Origin: Sulfitobacter litoralis
GTDB lineage: Bacteria > Pseudomonadota > Alphaproteobacteria > Rhodobacterales > Rhodobacteraceae
Direction: 5' to 3'
DNA: 64,000 nucleotides
NCBI RefSeq assembly: GCF_900103185.1
Contig: NZ_FNJD01000004.1
Location: forward strand, 1-64,000
Positions 49,196-58,669 of this stretch are shown piece by piece (position 1 is the stretch's first letter; every line of letters starts with the position of its first letter). Under the pieces are notes generated by a model. It searched no databases. It had not been told where the DNA came from and was given only the letters and a program-made list of their open reading frames with translations. The translations under genes and the position numbers were made by a program.

Positions 49196-49266
49196 CGGCA
49201 GTTATATAGCGGCAAATGAACGATAAGGGTGCAGCAACTGAGCGGCTGGTGCCCCTGCAATACAGC

Positions 49267-49722
49267 TTATCCGTTCTGCGCGACCGTTTGGGTCTGTTCC
49301 ATCGCTTCGGCTAACGCTTCAATCGTAAGCAGGATCGACGCGTGACGGTTTTTATAAGCGACAGCGGGGGTCAGTACCTCGAACCCGTCAAAGGGCGCGT
49401 CTGGCACAGGGCCTTTGCCTTTTAACATCGCCTTGAGCTGATCCCGCGCCGTTTGAATTTGCCCAAGGGAAGCACCAACAGCGGCAGCCCCAGTCACAGC
49501 GGCAGAGGCTTGGCCAAGCGCGCAGGCTTTGACGTCTTGTCCCATTTGGATCAACTCTCCGTCTTTGACCACCACGTCGACGGTCACTGTTGATCCGCAA
49601 AGGGGCGAACGGCGTGTCACACTGGCGTCTGGTTCGTCCAAACGGCCCACATGCGGAATATCAGCCGCAAGCCCCAATATCCGCGCTGAATAGAGCTTGA
49701 TCAGGTCTGTGTCGTCACTCAT
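49267..49722 (-). CDS. iron-sulfur cluster assembly scaffold protein (IscU/SufU-like)
   Basis: This 151-residue protein has the NifU-N fold of Fe-S scaffold proteins. The ligand cysteines appear in SPLCGSTVTVD and KACALGQASAAV; a third canonical cysteine near the C-terminus is not evident. The pattern fits the SufU/IscU-like proteins common in Rhodobacterales. It is divergent from hisI and far from any suf or isc operon, so it may be a secondary or specialised scaffold. Confidence 0.87.
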   Translation of the reverse strand: MSDDTDLIKLYSARILGLAADIPHVGRLDEPDASVTRRSPLCGSTVTVDVVVKDGELIQMGQDVKACALGQASAAVTGAAAVGASLGQIQTARDQLKAMLKGKGPVPDAPFDGFEVLTPAVAYKNRHASILLTIEALAEAMEQTQTVAQNG

Positions 49723-49797
49723 GGCTGTTCCTTTCCGCAGTTAATCCCTACATAAGCTTTCACGTGGATGATGCAAAAATAAACTGAAGGCTTGGCC

Positions 49798-50163
49798 ATG
49801 GACTTTGACACCAGCACTTTGAAATACAACGAAGCAGGGCTGATCCCCGCAATCGCGCAGGATGCGGTTTCGGGCGAGGTATTGATGATGGCATGGATGA
49901 ATGCACAGGCCGTAAGCCAGACGCTGGATACCGGACGCGTCACATACTGGAGCAGGTCACGGCAATCGTTCTGGATCAAGGGTGATACCAGCGGCCATGT
50001 GCAAGAGCTGGTTGAACTGCGCATCGATTGCGACCGCGACTGTTTGCTGGTCAAGGTAAATCAGACCGGCGCGGCGTGCCACACAGGGCGGCGGACCTGC
50101 TTTTATACGGTTGTCGAAGATGGCGTTGAACGTATCACGCTTGATGTGATGGATGATAAATAG
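49798..50163 (+). CDS. hisI: phosphoribosyl-AMP cyclohydrolase
   Basis: HisI opens the adenine ring of phosphoribosyl-AMP, the third step of histidine synthesis. The 121-residue protein has the signatures VTYWSRSRQSFWIKGDTSGH, DCDRDCLLVKVNQTG and CHTGRRTCFY; the cysteines bind zinc. I chose the ATG at 49798, with AAGG before it. It is monofunctional; no hisE fusion follows. Confidence 0.96.
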   Translation: MDFDTSTLKYNEAGLIPAIAQDAVSGEVLMMAWMNAQAVSQTLDTGRVTYWSRSRQSFWIKGDTSGHVQELVELRIDCDRDCLLVKVNQTGAACHTGRRTCFYTVVEDGVERITLDVMDDK

Positions 50164-50166
50164 CCT

Positions 50167-51003
50167 CTAAAGACCTATCATCAAACGAATATCATCCGGA
50201 GACGCGCCGTCTTTCCGATAGACAGAGATCGCGCGCGCATCGTCACGTTTTGCCAGTCTCTTGCCATCATCATCACGAATAAGATCGTGGTGGTGATAGC
50301 GCGGCGGCGTGTGACCCAGCAAATCCAACAGCAAAATCTGAACCTGCGTGAATTCAAAAAGATCAACACCGCGGACCACGTGGGTGATATTCTGGCGCAT
50401 GTCATCGATGGCCGAGGCGAGGAAATACGCTGCAGTCTGGATATCCTTGCGGCCAATTACGATGTCGCCGATTTCATCCAGAAGTGCAGCCGGATCAATG
50501 GGATGTACGCCACAGTGCAAAGGCCCGTCTTCGATGAAACCCAGCCCAGCCGAAGCTTGATTCAGTGCACGGTCCATATGAAGGCGGACGGCATCGCCGG
50601 CACCACGTTCAACCATGCTGCGCGTTTTGCATGTTTGGGGGTAAACCGCATGTGGCGCGCCTTCTTGCGGGGCTGCTAATGCGGCGGCGATATCCTTGCG
50701 GCTGCACCTGCATGGGTATGTCAGGCCACGTGAAGTAAGCCCTTCAACGCTTTGATTATAAATACCAAGATGCGCCGACTGCATCAAGGGAGGCGCATCC
50801 CACGTGATGCCAAGCCACGCCAGATCATCCAGCGCTTGGCGCACATACTCCGGCTTTGACCGCTCCAGATCCGTGTCCTCGAACCGGAGCAGAAAACTGC
50901 CCCCCTGTGCGCGCGCCATGTCGTGCGCTACCAGCGCAGAATAGGCGTGCCCCAGATGCAGCGGCCCGGTAGGAGATGGCGCGAACCGGGTGCAAAAGCT
51001 CAT
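50167..51003 (-). CDS. gluQRS: glutamyl-Q tRNA(Asp) synthetase
   Basis: GluQRS is a shortened glutamyl-tRNA synthetase that attaches glutamate to queuosine 34 of tRNA-Asp. The 278-residue protein has the class I HIGH-like motif ([18 protein letters not shown]), [10 protein letters not shown], a zinc-binding CRCSRKD region, and the KMSKS-like segment [12 protein letters not shown]. The anticodon-binding domain is absent, as in the family. It overlaps trmFO by 4 bases. Confidence 0.95.
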   Translation of the reverse strand: MSFCTRFAPSPTGPLHLGHAYSALVAHDMARAQGGSFLLRFEDTDLERSKPEYVRQALDDLAWLGITWDAPPLMQSAHLGIYNQSVEGLTSRGLTYPCRCSRKDIAAALAAPQEGAPHAVYPQTCKTRSMVERGAGDAVRLHMDRALNQASAGLGFIEDGPLHCGVHPIDPAALLDEIGDIVIGRKDIQTAAYFLASAIDDMRQNITHVVRGVDLFEFTQVQILLLDLLGHTPPRYHHHDLIRDDDGKRLAKRDDARAISVYRKDGASPDDIRLMIGL

Positions 51004-52352
51004 GCGGTGGGGGCGCTGCTGTCCAGCCAGTCTTGCCAGTCGACTTTGGCACGATCAGTATACGCCTTATAGCGATCCTTGCGCCCGCGGCGTCCCGCTT
51101 TCAGCCCCTCGACCGGTGGGAACAGTCCGAAGTTGACGTTCATCGGCTGGAAGGTTTTTGCATCCGCACCCCCGGTGATGTGGGTGATCAATGCGCCAGT
51201 TGCCGTCGTCGGAGGCGGCGGGGTTGCTGCCTCGCCGTTAATTTCAGCCACCGCAAGACGCCCCGCAAGCAATCCCATTGCGGCACTTTCAACATACCCT
51301 TCGACGCCGGTGATCTGGCCCGCAAAGCGCACATTCGGCTGGCTGCGCAGCCGCATCTGATCATCCAGGAAGGTGGGCGAATTGAGGAAAGTATTCCGGT
51401 GAATGCCCCCAAGGCGGGCGAAGGAAGCATTTTCCAGCCCCGGAATCATCCGCAGCACCTCTGTCTGGGCCCCGTATTTCATCTTGGTTTGAAAGCCGAC
51501 GATATTATACAATGTTCCCAGCTTGTTATCGCGGCGTAACTGCACCACGGCATAGGCTTTGGTGTCGGGATCATGGGGGTTGGTCAGGCCTACGGGCTTC
51601 ATCGGACCAAATCGCAGGGTTTCGCGACCCCGTTCTGCCATCACTTCGATCGGAAGACAGCCGTCAAAGTAGCCGGCGGTTTCGCCTTCTTTGAATTCGG
51701 TTTTATCGGCGGCCAAGAGCGCGTCGATGAACGCCTCGTATTGGTCCTTGGTCATCGGGCAATTGAGGTAAGCAGTGCGCTCCTCCTCGGTTTCGCCCTT
51801 GTCATAGCGCGACTGCATCCACGCTTTGCTCATGTCGATGCTGTCGTGATAGATAATCGGCGCGATGGCGTCGAAAAAGGCCAGCGCCTCGGCACCGGTT
51901 TGGGCTGCAATAGATTGCGCCAGATCACCCGAGGTCAGCGGGCCGGTCGCAATAATCCAGTGGCCGTCGCGGGGCAGGTCGGTGATCTCTCCATATTCGA
52001 CAGAAATATTGGGGTGCGCCATCAGCGCATCTGTCACCGATTGCGCAAAAGGATCGCGGTCCACCGCCAAGGCGCCACCCGCAGGCAGGCGGTGCTTTTC
52101 CGCTGTGGCCATGATCAACCCGTTCGCAGCCCGCATTTCCCAATGAAGCAGGCCCACAGCGTTCTGTTCATCGTCATCGGAACGGAAGGAGTTGGAGCAA
52201 ACCATCTCTCCCAATAGTCCCGTTTGATGCGCAAATGTGCCTACGTTTGGCCGCATTTCATGCAGCACAACCTGAATGCCTGCGTTTGCAGCCTGCCAAG
52301 CGGCCTCTGACCCGGCCATGCCGCCGCCGATGATATGGAGTGTATGTGTCAT
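51000..52352 (-). CDS. trmFO: folate-dependent tRNA uridine-54 methyltransferase TrmFO
   Basis: TrmFO makes ribothymidine 54 in tRNA, using methylenetetrahydrofolate and reduced FAD. The 450-residue protein has the FAD-binding [13 protein letters not shown] near residue 7, [12 protein letters not shown], and the [21 protein letters not shown] segment close to the C-terminus. I chose the ATG at 52352 because it puts the Rossmann motif at the extreme N-terminus. With gluQRS it forms a tRNA-modification pair. Confidence 0.96.
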   Translation of the reverse strand: MTHTLHIIGGGMAGSEAAWQAANAGIQVVLHEMRPNVGTFAHQTGLLGEMVCSNSFRSDDDEQNAVGLLHWEMRAANGLIMATAEKHRLPAGGALAVDRDPFAQSVTDALMAHPNISVEYGEITDLPRDGHWIIATGPLTSGDLAQSIAAQTGAEALAFFDAIAPIIYHDSIDMSKAWMQSRYDKGETEEERTAYLNCPMTKDQYEAFIDALLAADKTEFKEGETAGYFDGCLPIEVMAERGRETLRFGPMKPVGLTNPHDPDTKAYAVVQLRRDNKLGTLYNIVGFQTKMKYGAQTEVLRMIPGLENASFARLGGIHRNTFLNSPTFLDDQMRLRSQPNVRFAGQITGVEGYVESAAMGLLAGRLAVAEINGEAATPPPPTTATGALITHITGGADAKTFQPMNVNFGLFPPVEGLKAGRRGRKDRYKAYTDRAKVDWQDWLDSSAPTA

Positions 52353-52464
52353 GCCTGCGATGTAGGGCAGGGGCTGGCGCGGTGCAATAGGCAGCGGTGC
52401 CTGTAGCGAAACGCGTGCCAACTGCCCTTTGGGCCGTCAAACATATCGACTGAATGTGAAGGGG

Positions 52465-52548
52465 GATTTTTGGGGTCGCCGCTGCGGGAACGGTCGGTCA
52501 GTGAGAGGCTGACCTGGAGGGACCTTCCGCCATCGGCGACCCAAAATC
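52465..52548. ncRNA. 84-base strongly folded element, candidate RNA or palindromic repeat
   Basis: The flanks GATTTT and AAAATC and the arms GGGTCGCCG (52473-52481) and CGGCGACCC (52534-52542) pair perfectly. Inside, GCGGGAA pairs with TTCCGC, GGTC with GACC, and GGTCAG (52496-52501) with CTGACC (52509-52514) around a 7-base loop. The result is one almost continuous hairpin. It lies between trmFO and the enoyl-CoA hydratase gene. It lacks T-runs next to the stem, so it is not a typical terminator, and it does not match the SRP RNA or 6S RNA layout. Confidence 0.55.
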
Positions 52549-52651
52549 ATCAAGGCATCGGCCTTGTCTTATTTGTGCCACAAAAGCGCCTGAATTGAAA
52601 GCACGAAAATGTGAGCATTCTGCGAGGCTTTGGAAACAGTCTGTTTCTGGC

Positions 52652-53437
52652 CTACTGATCCCACTCCGGCGCGCGTTTCTCCAGAAATGCAGCGATACCT
52701 TCGGCTGTATCAGGATTAAGCATGTTCTCTACCATAACGTCGCCGGTATAGACGTGGGCCTGCGCAACCGGCAGGGCGAGCTGCGCATAGAAGGCCTGTT
52801 TCCCGATCCTCACGGCCGTGCCCAATTTGTCCGCGATCTGCCGAGCAAGAGCCGTCGTTTCAACCCTGAGCTGGTCCGGCGCGACGACGCGGTTGATCAA
52901 CCCAAGCTCGCGGGCACGGGTGGCGTCGACAAACGCGCCCGTTGTCAGCATTTCGAACGCTTGCTTGCGCGGGATATTGCGGCTTAGCGCGACCATCGGG
53001 GTCGAACAGAAAAGGCCGATGTTCACCCCGTTGACGCCAAAACGCGTGTCGTCGGCCGCGACGGCCATATCACAGGTCGCCACCAGCTGGCATCCTGCGG
53101 CGGTTGCGATACCGTGGACCTGAGCGATCACGGGTTGGGGCAGGGACTGGATGCGCGCCATGAGGCGGGCGCATCGGTCGAACAGATCCTTGAACCCCGC
53201 GGCCCCGTTATCGCGCGTCGTGCGCAATGCCGTCATCTGCTTGAGGTCATGACCGGCGCAAAATGCCTTGCCCGCGCCGGCGAGGATGACAACCCTTATA
53301 TCGGGGCGATGCGCGATCTCGTCCAGGCGCGATTGCAACGCGGCCAGCATTTCGTCTGACAGCGCATTCAGCCGTGCCGGCGCGTTCATCGTTAACCGTG
53401 CTACCGCACCGTCACATTCCATTTCAACGATTGTCAT
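52652..53437 (-). CDS. enoyl-CoA hydratase/isomerase family protein
   Basis: This 261-residue crotonase-fold protein starts MTIVEMECDGAVARLTMN. The oxyanion-hole region AFCAGHDLKQM (about 58-68) and VHGIATAAGCQLVATCDMAVA (about 108-128) are the family marks. The sequence resembles the ECHDC3 type, in which the classical catalytic glutamates are not both obvious, so the reaction is uncertain. It is divergent from the thioesterase gene, and both may act on acyl-CoA. Confidence 0.9.
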   Translation of the reverse strand: MTIVEMECDGAVARLTMNAPARLNALSDEMLAALQSRLDEIAHRPDIRVVILAGAGKAFCAGHDLKQMTALRTTRDNGAAGFKDLFDRCARLMARIQSLPQPVIAQVHGIATAAGCQLVATCDMAVAADDTRFGVNGVNIGLFCSTPMVALSRNIPRKQAFEMLTTGAFVDATRARELGLINRVVAPDQLRVETTALARQIADKLGTAVRIGKQAFYAQLALPVAQAHVYTGDVMVENMLNPDTAEGIAAFLEKRAPEWDQ

Positions 53438-53494
53438 CTTGCACCCCTCCCGCTTTTACCAGAGCCTAACCGCGACATATGAGGGAGGACAAGT

Positions 53495-53914
53495 ATGCCG
53501 ATCATGATGGATGCCGATGCGCTTTCGGTTTTTATGAAGGACGTGTTCAAGCAGGTTGCCGATGACTTTGCGATTGATCACGTGGGAGAGACGGATCTAA
53601 CGACGCGCCTGCTGACCGCCGACCGCCACTTGCGCCCCGGCGGAACCGTGTCGGGCCCATCGATTTTTGCGCTTGCGGACGTAAGTGCCTATCTGATGAC
53701 ACTTGCACGGATCGGGCCAAAAGCGCTGGCAGTGACGACGAACTGTTCCATCGATTTTATGCGCAAGCCTGCGGCGAATACTGATCTGATCGCCAAAACG
53801 CGGCTGCTCAAGCTTGGTAAGCTGCTGTCGATCTGCGATGTGCTGGTTTATTCCGACGCGCTGGAAGAGCCAGTCGCGCGGGCCTCGCTTACCTATGCGA
53901 TTCCGCCACGCTGA
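53495..53914 (+). CDS. PaaI-family acyl-CoA thioesterase
   Basis: The 139-residue protein has a hot-dog fold of the PaaI type. RHLRPGGTVSGPSIFALADV contains the catalytic region (the acid residue in ALADVSAYL), and FMRKPAANTDLIAKTRLLKLGK marks the second half. The ATG at 53495 follows GGGAGGAC. Its stop codon overlaps an inverted repeat with arms GATTGTA/TACAATC that resembles the MocR operator candidates 400 bases downstream. Confidence 0.9.
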   Translation: MPIMMDADALSVFMKDVFKQVADDFAIDHVGETDLTTRLLTADRHLRPGGTVSGPSIFALADVSAYLMTLARIGPKALAVTTNCSIDFMRKPAANTDLIAKTRLLKLGKLLSICDVLVYSDALEEPVARASLTYAIPPR

Positions 53915-53942
53915 TTGTATCAATTTTTAACTGGTACAATCG

Positions 53943-53968
53943 AAAAAAGGGCCGGTATATACCGGCCC
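53943..53968 (-). terminator. terminator of the DUF1127 gene
   Basis: The perfect stem GGGCCGGTA/TACCGGCCC with a two-base loop is followed on the minus strand by six T. It lies 34 bases after the DUF1127 stop. Confidence 0.88.
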
Positions 53969-54001
53969 GAGTGAAGAGGTCTGGACTGCGCCACAGGGAC
54001 G

Positions 54002-54232
54002 TTACGCCTTCCAGAACACCCGAATAGACTCATCATGAGCCTGTCGCGGTGTAAGTCCCACGTCTGCCAACTGCCACGGCTCAAGCTGAGCGAGCGCTTT
54101 GCGGGTATGGCGACGCGATGCCATTTTCGTAACACAAACCGCAAATTTGACCGCTAGAACAGCAGCGAACGGCGTGCTGCGCTGGTTCAGGATCGCCACC
54201 GTATCGTGGGAAAGGGTCAGGGTCTGTGTCAT
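54002..54232 (-). CDS. DUF1127 small protein
   Basis: This 76-residue basic protein carries the DUF1127 motif at its C-terminus (RRHTRKALAQLEPWQLADVGL). Some short DUF1127 proteins of alphaproteobacteria bind RNA or modulate phosphate and carbon metabolism; a function for this longer type is unknown. It is divergent from the MocR gene and shares a short promoter region with it. Confidence 0.9.
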   Translation of the reverse strand: MTQTLTLSHDTVAILNQRSTPFAAVLAVKFAVCVTKMASRRHTRKALAQLEPWQLADVGLTPRQAHDESIRVFWKA

Positions 54233-54252
54233 GAGAATCTCCTATTACTGAA

Positions 54253-54341
54253 TTGTATTGACACAATATTGCGTTCTGTCGTAATGAAGGGGTACAAAAT
54301 ACGATACATTTTGAAAAGGAAAACATTGTAATGGGTACAAT
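54253..54341. promoter_or_regulatory. MocR/DUF1127 shared control region with ATTGTA/TACAAT palindromes
   Basis: Two inverted repeats are visible: ATTGT-ATTGAC-ACAAT at 54253-54267 and ATTGTA-ATGGG-TACAAT at 54325-54341, the second covering the MocR start codon. GGTACAA occurs as a direct repeat at 54291 and 54334, 43 bases apart. TTGACA at 54258-54263 may be a -35 box for the MocR gene. MocR regulators usually control their own promoter and a divergent neighbour. Confidence 0.5.
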
Positions 54342-55761
54342 TTGGCATCCCGAGCGCATTGATGGGCCAGGACCTAAATACAAAGCCGTTGTTACAATGA
54401 TACGAAACGGCATCGCGAATGGGGGCCTGACGGCGGGTGAAAAGCTGCCCCCGGTCCGGGAGCTGGCATGGAAGCTGGGCATAACGCCGGGGACCGTGGC
54501 GCGCGCCTATACCATGCTGACTGACAGCGGGATGTTGCAGGCAGAGGTCGGGCGCGGCACCTTTGTTGCCCTGCCGCCCAAGAAACCCGATCGCAACAGT
54601 CCAATCGAAATGGACGTCATCGCCCACCATGTGCACCAAGGTACCAAGAATTATCCCGCCGACACTTACGCGGTGAATATGTTCTCGCCTCACTTGCCCT
54701 CCGCAGGGCAGGCCACCTTGATCCGCACATTGATGGCAGAGGTTGCACAGGATCCGGCATCGGGTGTGATGCATTACCCTAGTCGCACAGGAGCCCGTCC
54801 CGCACGCGAAGCGGTCGTTAAATGGCTGGCCGGGACACCGCTGGGGTCATTCACTGAGGCGGATGTGATCCTGTCTCATGGGGGGCAGAACGGGCTGTCG
54901 CTGGTGTTTCAATCCATTCTGCAAGGACGCCGGCCCGCCATCGCCATAGAGGCGCTATCTTACCCTGGCTTCCGACGGGCGGGGGAATTGCTGCGGGCTG
55001 ATGTTGTCCCGATCGCGATGGACAAAGACGGCGTGATCCCCGAAGCGTTAGATGAAGCGGCGCGAAATCATGACGTCCAGATCTTCTGCACCTCGCCCGA
55101 AGTACATAACCCAACCGCCGGCTTCACCCCTGTCGCCCGCCGCGAGGCGCTGGTCGAGGTGGCGCGTAGGCATGACATTCAGATCGTTGAGGATGACTGC
55201 TATCGGATGCGGGTAGACCGCGCGCCCACCTACCGAATGTTGGCGCCCGAGCGGGGGTGGTATGTATCATCGCTGGCTAAAACCCTGACACCCGCGCTGC
55301 GCATCGGCTTTGCCATTGGCCCGCGTCAGCGCACGTCCGATCTGCGCCGTGTGGCTGAATACAACTGCTTCGGCCTCGCGACCCCGCTTATTGATCTATG
55401 CGCAAAATTGCTTGTGCATCCGGACATTGATGCGATCGCGGAAGGCACGCGACAGGGCTTTAACGCCTATGTGCAAAGCGCGGTCAATATTCTGGGCGGC
55501 TATGATGTGGCGTGGCGGATCAATGTACCCTTCTTGTGGCTGAGCCTGCCTGTTGGCTGGAGGGCAGGGGCGTTCTGTCAGGCGGCAGAGGGGCAAGGCG
55601 TGCAAATTCGGTCAGCCGAAGAATTTGTTTGCCGTGACGCCCGCGCTCCTCATGCTGTGCGCCTTGCGATCAACGCCGGCGTCGCGCTGCACAGCTTCGA
55701 AGATGCGATCATGCGGCTGCGTCACCTGCTGGACTCCCCGCCAGAGCAGTTAAGCGTGTAA
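54331..55761 (+). CDS. MocR-type regulator (GntR helix-turn-helix plus aminotransferase domain)
   Basis: This 476-residue protein fuses a GntR-type winged helix (GEKLPPVRELAWKLGITPGTVARAY at about 36-60) to a fold-type I aminotransferase domain. The PLP lysine lies in YVSSLAKTLTPALRIGF (Lys at about residue 315), and ILSHGGQNGLSLVF is the phosphate-binding area. MocR proteins sense amino-acid-like or PLP-linked ligands rather than carry out transamination. The 400-base neighbourhood contains three similar palindromes, supporting local autoregulation. Confidence 0.93.
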   Translation: MGTIWHPERIDGPGPKYKAVVTMIRNGIANGGLTAGEKLPPVRELAWKLGITPGTVARAYTMLTDSGMLQAEVGRGTFVALPPKKPDRNSPIEMDVIAHHVHQGTKNYPADTYAVNMFSPHLPSAGQATLIRTLMAEVAQDPASGVMHYPSRTGARPAREAVVKWLAGTPLGSFTEADVILSHGGQNGLSLVFQSILQGRRPAIAIEALSYPGFRRAGELLRADVVPIAMDKDGVIPEALDEAARNHDVQIFCTSPEVHNPTAGFTPVARREALVEVARRHDIQIVEDDCYRMRVDRAPTYRMLAPERGWYVSSLAKTLTPALRIGFAIGPRQRTSDLRRVAEYNCFGLATPLIDLCAKLLVHPDIDAIAEGTRQGFNAYVQSAVNILGGYDVAWRINVPFLWLSLPVGWRAGAFCQAAEGQGVQIRSAEEFVCRDARAPHAVRLAINAGVALHSFEDAIMRLRHLLDSPPEQLSV

Positions 55762-55832
55762 CTTTCGTGGGGTAAAATAATACCTAATTTATAGACCGTT
55801 GTTTTTAAACGCTAAATTAGCCGAACCCACGC

Positions 55833-55860
55833 TTGACGTGGCGAGGGGCGTGTTTATAAC
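55833..55860 (+). promoter_or_regulatory. sigma-70 promoter of rplM-rpsI
   Basis: TTGACG (55833-55838) and TATAAC (55855-55860) are separated by 16 bases and stand 64 bases before the rplM ATG. Confidence 0.75.
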
Positions 55861-55923
55861 CCAGCAATCAGATAGCGGGGTTCGGTTTCGGACCCTTTCA
55901 CCAAACTAACGGGAATTCCCTCC

Positions 55924-56385
55924 ATGAAAACCTTTTCTGCAACACCGGCAGATATCGACAAGAAATGGATCATCGTCGACGCTGAAGGCGTCGTCCTTGG
56001 TCGTCTTGCATCGATCATTGCCACTCGTCTGCGCGGCAAGCACAAGCCTTCCTTCACCCCTCACATGGATTGCGGTGACAACGTCATCGTCATCAATGCC
56101 GAGAAAATCCAGATGACCGGCAAGAAGCGTGAAGAAAACTTCTACTGGCACACAGGTCACCCCGGCGGGATCAAAGAGCGGACCAAAGCTCAGATCCTCG
56201 AAGGCGCCCACCCAGAGCGCGTTGTGACCCAAGCGGTCAAGCGCATGCTGCCCGGCAACCGCCTGAGCCGCCAGATCATGACCAACCTGCGCGTTTACGC
56301 CGGTTCCGAACACCCCCACGAGGCGCAAAGCCCCGAGGTTCTGGACGTGAAATCCATGAACTCTAAAAACACGCGGAGTGCATAA
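55924..56385 (+). CDS. rplM: 50S ribosomal protein L13
   Basis: L13 is an early assembly protein of the large ribosomal subunit. The 153-residue protein shows [37 protein letters not shown] and [21 protein letters not shown], all conserved. About ten extra residues at the C-terminus (ending NSKNTRSA) exceed the Escherichia coli length. It lies 2 bases before rpsI, its standard partner. Confidence 0.98.
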   Translation: MKTFSATPADIDKKWIIVDAEGVVLGRLASIIATRLRGKHKPSFTPHMDCGDNVIVINAEKIQMTGKKREENFYWHTGHPGGIKERTKAQILEGAHPERVVTQAVKRMLPGNRLSRQIMTNLRVYAGSEHPHEAQSPEVLDVKSMNSKNTRSA

Positions 56386-56387
56386 GC

Positions 56388-56888
56388 ATGGCTGATGAAA
56401 TCAAAACACTCGAAGGCCTCGAAGCGGCCGTAACCGAGAACATCGGTGGCGTTCAGGGTACAGAAGTTGACATGACCCCGCGCGAGCCCGTTCGTGACGC
56501 GCTTGGCCGTGCCTATGCAACCGGTAAGCGTAAAGATGCGGTTGCCCGCGTCTGGATCAAACCAGGTTCCGGTAAAGTCATCGTAAACGGCAAGCCGCAA
56601 AACGAATATTTTGCACGCCCCGTTCTGCAGATGATCCTGGCACAGCCCTTCACCATCACAGGCACCGACGGTCAGTTTGACGTTGTTGCAACTGTGAAAG
56701 GTGGCGGTCTGTCCGGTCAAGCGGGCGCGGTAAAGCACGGTGTTTCCAAAGCACTGCAGCTTTATGATCCCTCGCTGCGCGGCGCGCTGAAAGCGGCAGG
56801 CTTCCTGACACGCGACAGCCGTGTTGTTGAACGTAAGAAGTACGGTCGTGCAAAAGCGCGTAAGAGCTTCCAGTTCTCCAAGCGTTAA
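56388..56888 (+). CDS. rpsI: 30S ribosomal protein S9
   Basis: S9 reaches the P site of the small ribosomal subunit with its C-terminal tail. The 166-residue protein has the core from [17 protein letters not shown] to the end [18 protein letters not shown] 40-residue acidic N-terminal extension ([14 protein letters not shown]) precedes it, which is usual in alphaproteobacteria. A terminator follows. Confidence 0.98.
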   Translation: MADEIKTLEGLEAAVTENIGGVQGTEVDMTPREPVRDALGRAYATGKRKDAVARVWIKPGSGKVIVNGKPQNEYFARPVLQMILAQPFTITGTDGQFDVVATVKGGGLSGQAGAVKHGVSKALQLYDPSLRGALKAAGFLTRDSRVVERKKYGRAKARKSFQFSKR

Positions 56889-56910
56889 GCTTTACTTTAC
56901 AGTATTTGGA

Positions 56911-56941
56911 AAAGGCCGCTCCGGTATGGGGCGGCCTTTTT
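56911..56941 (+). terminator. rho-independent terminator of rplM-rpsI
   Basis: The stem AAAGGCCGC/GCGGCCTTT has an 11-base loop and is followed by TTC with further T bases. Confidence 0.88.
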
Positions 56942-57065
56942 CGTTTGAGCATGGGGCCAGCCGACCCTTCGGGGAGAGTTTATTTCGCAAAATGAAGCGG
57001 GCGAGGTGGTTTTGTTTTCAAGGCAGCGTGCTTAGGTAAAGGATACGTAAAAACGGAGCCATCCC

Positions 57066-58046
57066 ATGCAATTTTCAGTTCTTGATCTTTCCCCCGTGCC
57101 GGAAGGGTCAGATGCCCGCCAAGCCATTGCAAACACAATTGATCTGGCGAAGCGTGCCGAGGCTGCGGGCTACCATCGCTACTGGATGGCAGAGCATCAC
57201 AACATGCCAGGTATCGCATCGGCTGCGACATCGGTATTGATCGGGCATGTCGCTGACCATACATCGACTATCCGCGTCGGCGCGGGGGGAATCATGCTCC
57301 CCAACCACGCGCCCTTGGCCATTGCAGAGCAATTTGGCACATTGGCCACGATCCATGGTGACCGGATCGACCTGGGCCTTGGCCGTGCGCCCGGCGGTGA
57401 TCAGGCGGTGTATCATGCATTGCGACGTGGGATGCAGGGGGGCGACCGGTTCCCCGAAGATGTAGCCGAGCTGATCGGCTATCTGGGCGACGCCCCTGCC
57501 GGTGCACGGGTCATGGCCCATCCTGGACAGGGCACCCATGTGCCGGTGTGGATCTTGGGGTCGTCGCTTTATGGCGCACAACTGGCTGCGCATTTCGGTC
57601 TGCCCTATGCCTTTGCCTCGCATTTCGCGCCAGACGCACTGGAGGATGCGGTGGCGATCTACCGCCGCGATTTCAAACCATCCGCCCAGTGTGAAAAACC
57701 TCATTTCATGCTCGCGGCGAATGTATTCGCTGCCGATACCGATGAAGAGGGCGCTTACCTGCGCACATCCATGCAGCAAGCGTTCGTGCGTCTGCGCACC
57801 GGCACTCCGGGCAAGCTGCCGCGTCCGGTCCGTGATATTGATGCCGAGGTTGGCATTCAGATGCGGCAGGCCGTCGATCAGGCGCTGCGGATCACGGCAG
57901 TTGGCAGCCCCGAAAGCGTAGAGCGTCAACTGTCGCAGATGATTGAGAGATATCAACCTGATGAGCTGATCCTGACAGGGCAGATCCATGACCATGCCGC
58001 GCGCCTCAAGTCGTTCGAGATTGCCGCCAAAATACTGGCCGGATAA
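57066..58046 (+). CDS. LLM-class flavin-dependent oxidoreductase
   Basis: This 326-residue protein has the luciferase-like TIM barrel: [15 protein letters not shown] at the start, [19 protein letters not shown] (the EHH signature), [21 protein letters not shown] and [11 protein letters not shown]. These are marks of the MsnO8/YhbW-like group, which uses FMN or F420-like cofactors; its substrate is unknown. GGAG lies 8 bases before the ATG. The convergent TetR gene ends 5 bases downstream. Confidence 0.93.
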   Translation: MQFSVLDLSPVPEGSDARQAIANTIDLAKRAEAAGYHRYWMAEHHNMPGIASAATSVLIGHVADHTSTIRVGAGGIMLPNHAPLAIAEQFGTLATIHGDRIDLGLGRAPGGDQAVYHALRRGMQGGDRFPEDVAELIGYLGDAPAGARVMAHPGQGTHVPVWILGSSLYGAQLAAHFGLPYAFASHFAPDALEDAVAIYRRDFKPSAQCEKPHFMLAANVFAADTDEEGAYLRTSMQQAFVRLRTGTPGKLPRPVRDIDAEVGIQMRQAVDQALRITAVGSPESVERQLSQMIERYQPDELILTGQIHDHAARLKSFEIAAKILAG

Positions 58047-58051
58047 GCCGT

Positions 58052-58669
58052 TCAGTCGTCCGGGCCAATCAGGCCGAGGCCTCGAAGGTAGATACCGATG
58101 CCGCTTTCCAGCAGTTCATCTGCTGGAAAGGGTGACGCACGCCCCGGAGAGTTGCGCGCAAAAAGTTCTACCACGCCATGGCTCAGTGCCCAAATATGGG
58201 CCGAAAACATGGATGCTGGCGGTCGTTTTTCGAAAGGGATATGCTGGCTCAGATCGCTCGCGGCCTGCTCAAGCACCCCACTGGCACGCGCCGCTGCAGC
58301 GGCCAGATCGGGCGTGCGGTTGACCGAGATACCGCTTTCGAACATTGCGATGTAATGGCCGGGGTAATCGCGGGCAAATGCGAGGTAGGCACGGCCTGTC
58401 GCTTCGAACGCCTTTAACGCCGAGGGTTGGCCGGATTGATAAGCCGCCTCCATCAGTTCGGCAAAGATATGATACCCTTGCAGCGCGCCTTCAGCGATCA
58501 GGTCTTCGCGGCCTTCGAAGTGGCGATAGACGGCGGCGGGGGTCACGCCCGCCTGCTTTGCCGCCTCTGACAGCGTAAACCCTGTGGGGCCGCGATCTTC
58601 GATCAGTTTTAGCGCGCCGTCGATGAGCGCCTGTCGGAGGTTGCCGTGGTGATAGCCGCGTTTAGGCAT
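58052..58669 (-). CDS. TetR-family transcriptional regulator
   Basis: The 205-residue protein has the N-terminal TetR helix-turn-helix ([20 protein letters not shown], then [16 protein letters not shown]). The C-terminal domain matches the WHG/TetR_C type ([18 protein letters not shown]). I chose the ATG at 58669, which overlaps the last 8 bases of ppk2 on the same strand, so translation is likely coupled. The LLM oxidoreductase converges with it. Confidence 0.92.
   Translation of the reverse strand: MPKRGYHHGNLRQALIDGALKLIEDRGPTGFTLSEAAKQAGVTPAAVYRHFEGREDLIAEGALQGYHIFAELMEAAYQSGQPSALKAFEATGRAYLAFARDYPGHYIAMFESGISVNRTPDLAAAAARASGVLEQAASDLSQHIPFEKRPPASMFSAHIWALSHGVVELFARNSPGRASPFPADELLESGIGIYLRGLGLIGPDD

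Noticed and set aside
52465-52548. The folded element as SRP RNA or 6S RNA
   Set aside because: The conserved SRP apical loop and the large central bulge of 6S RNA are both absent.
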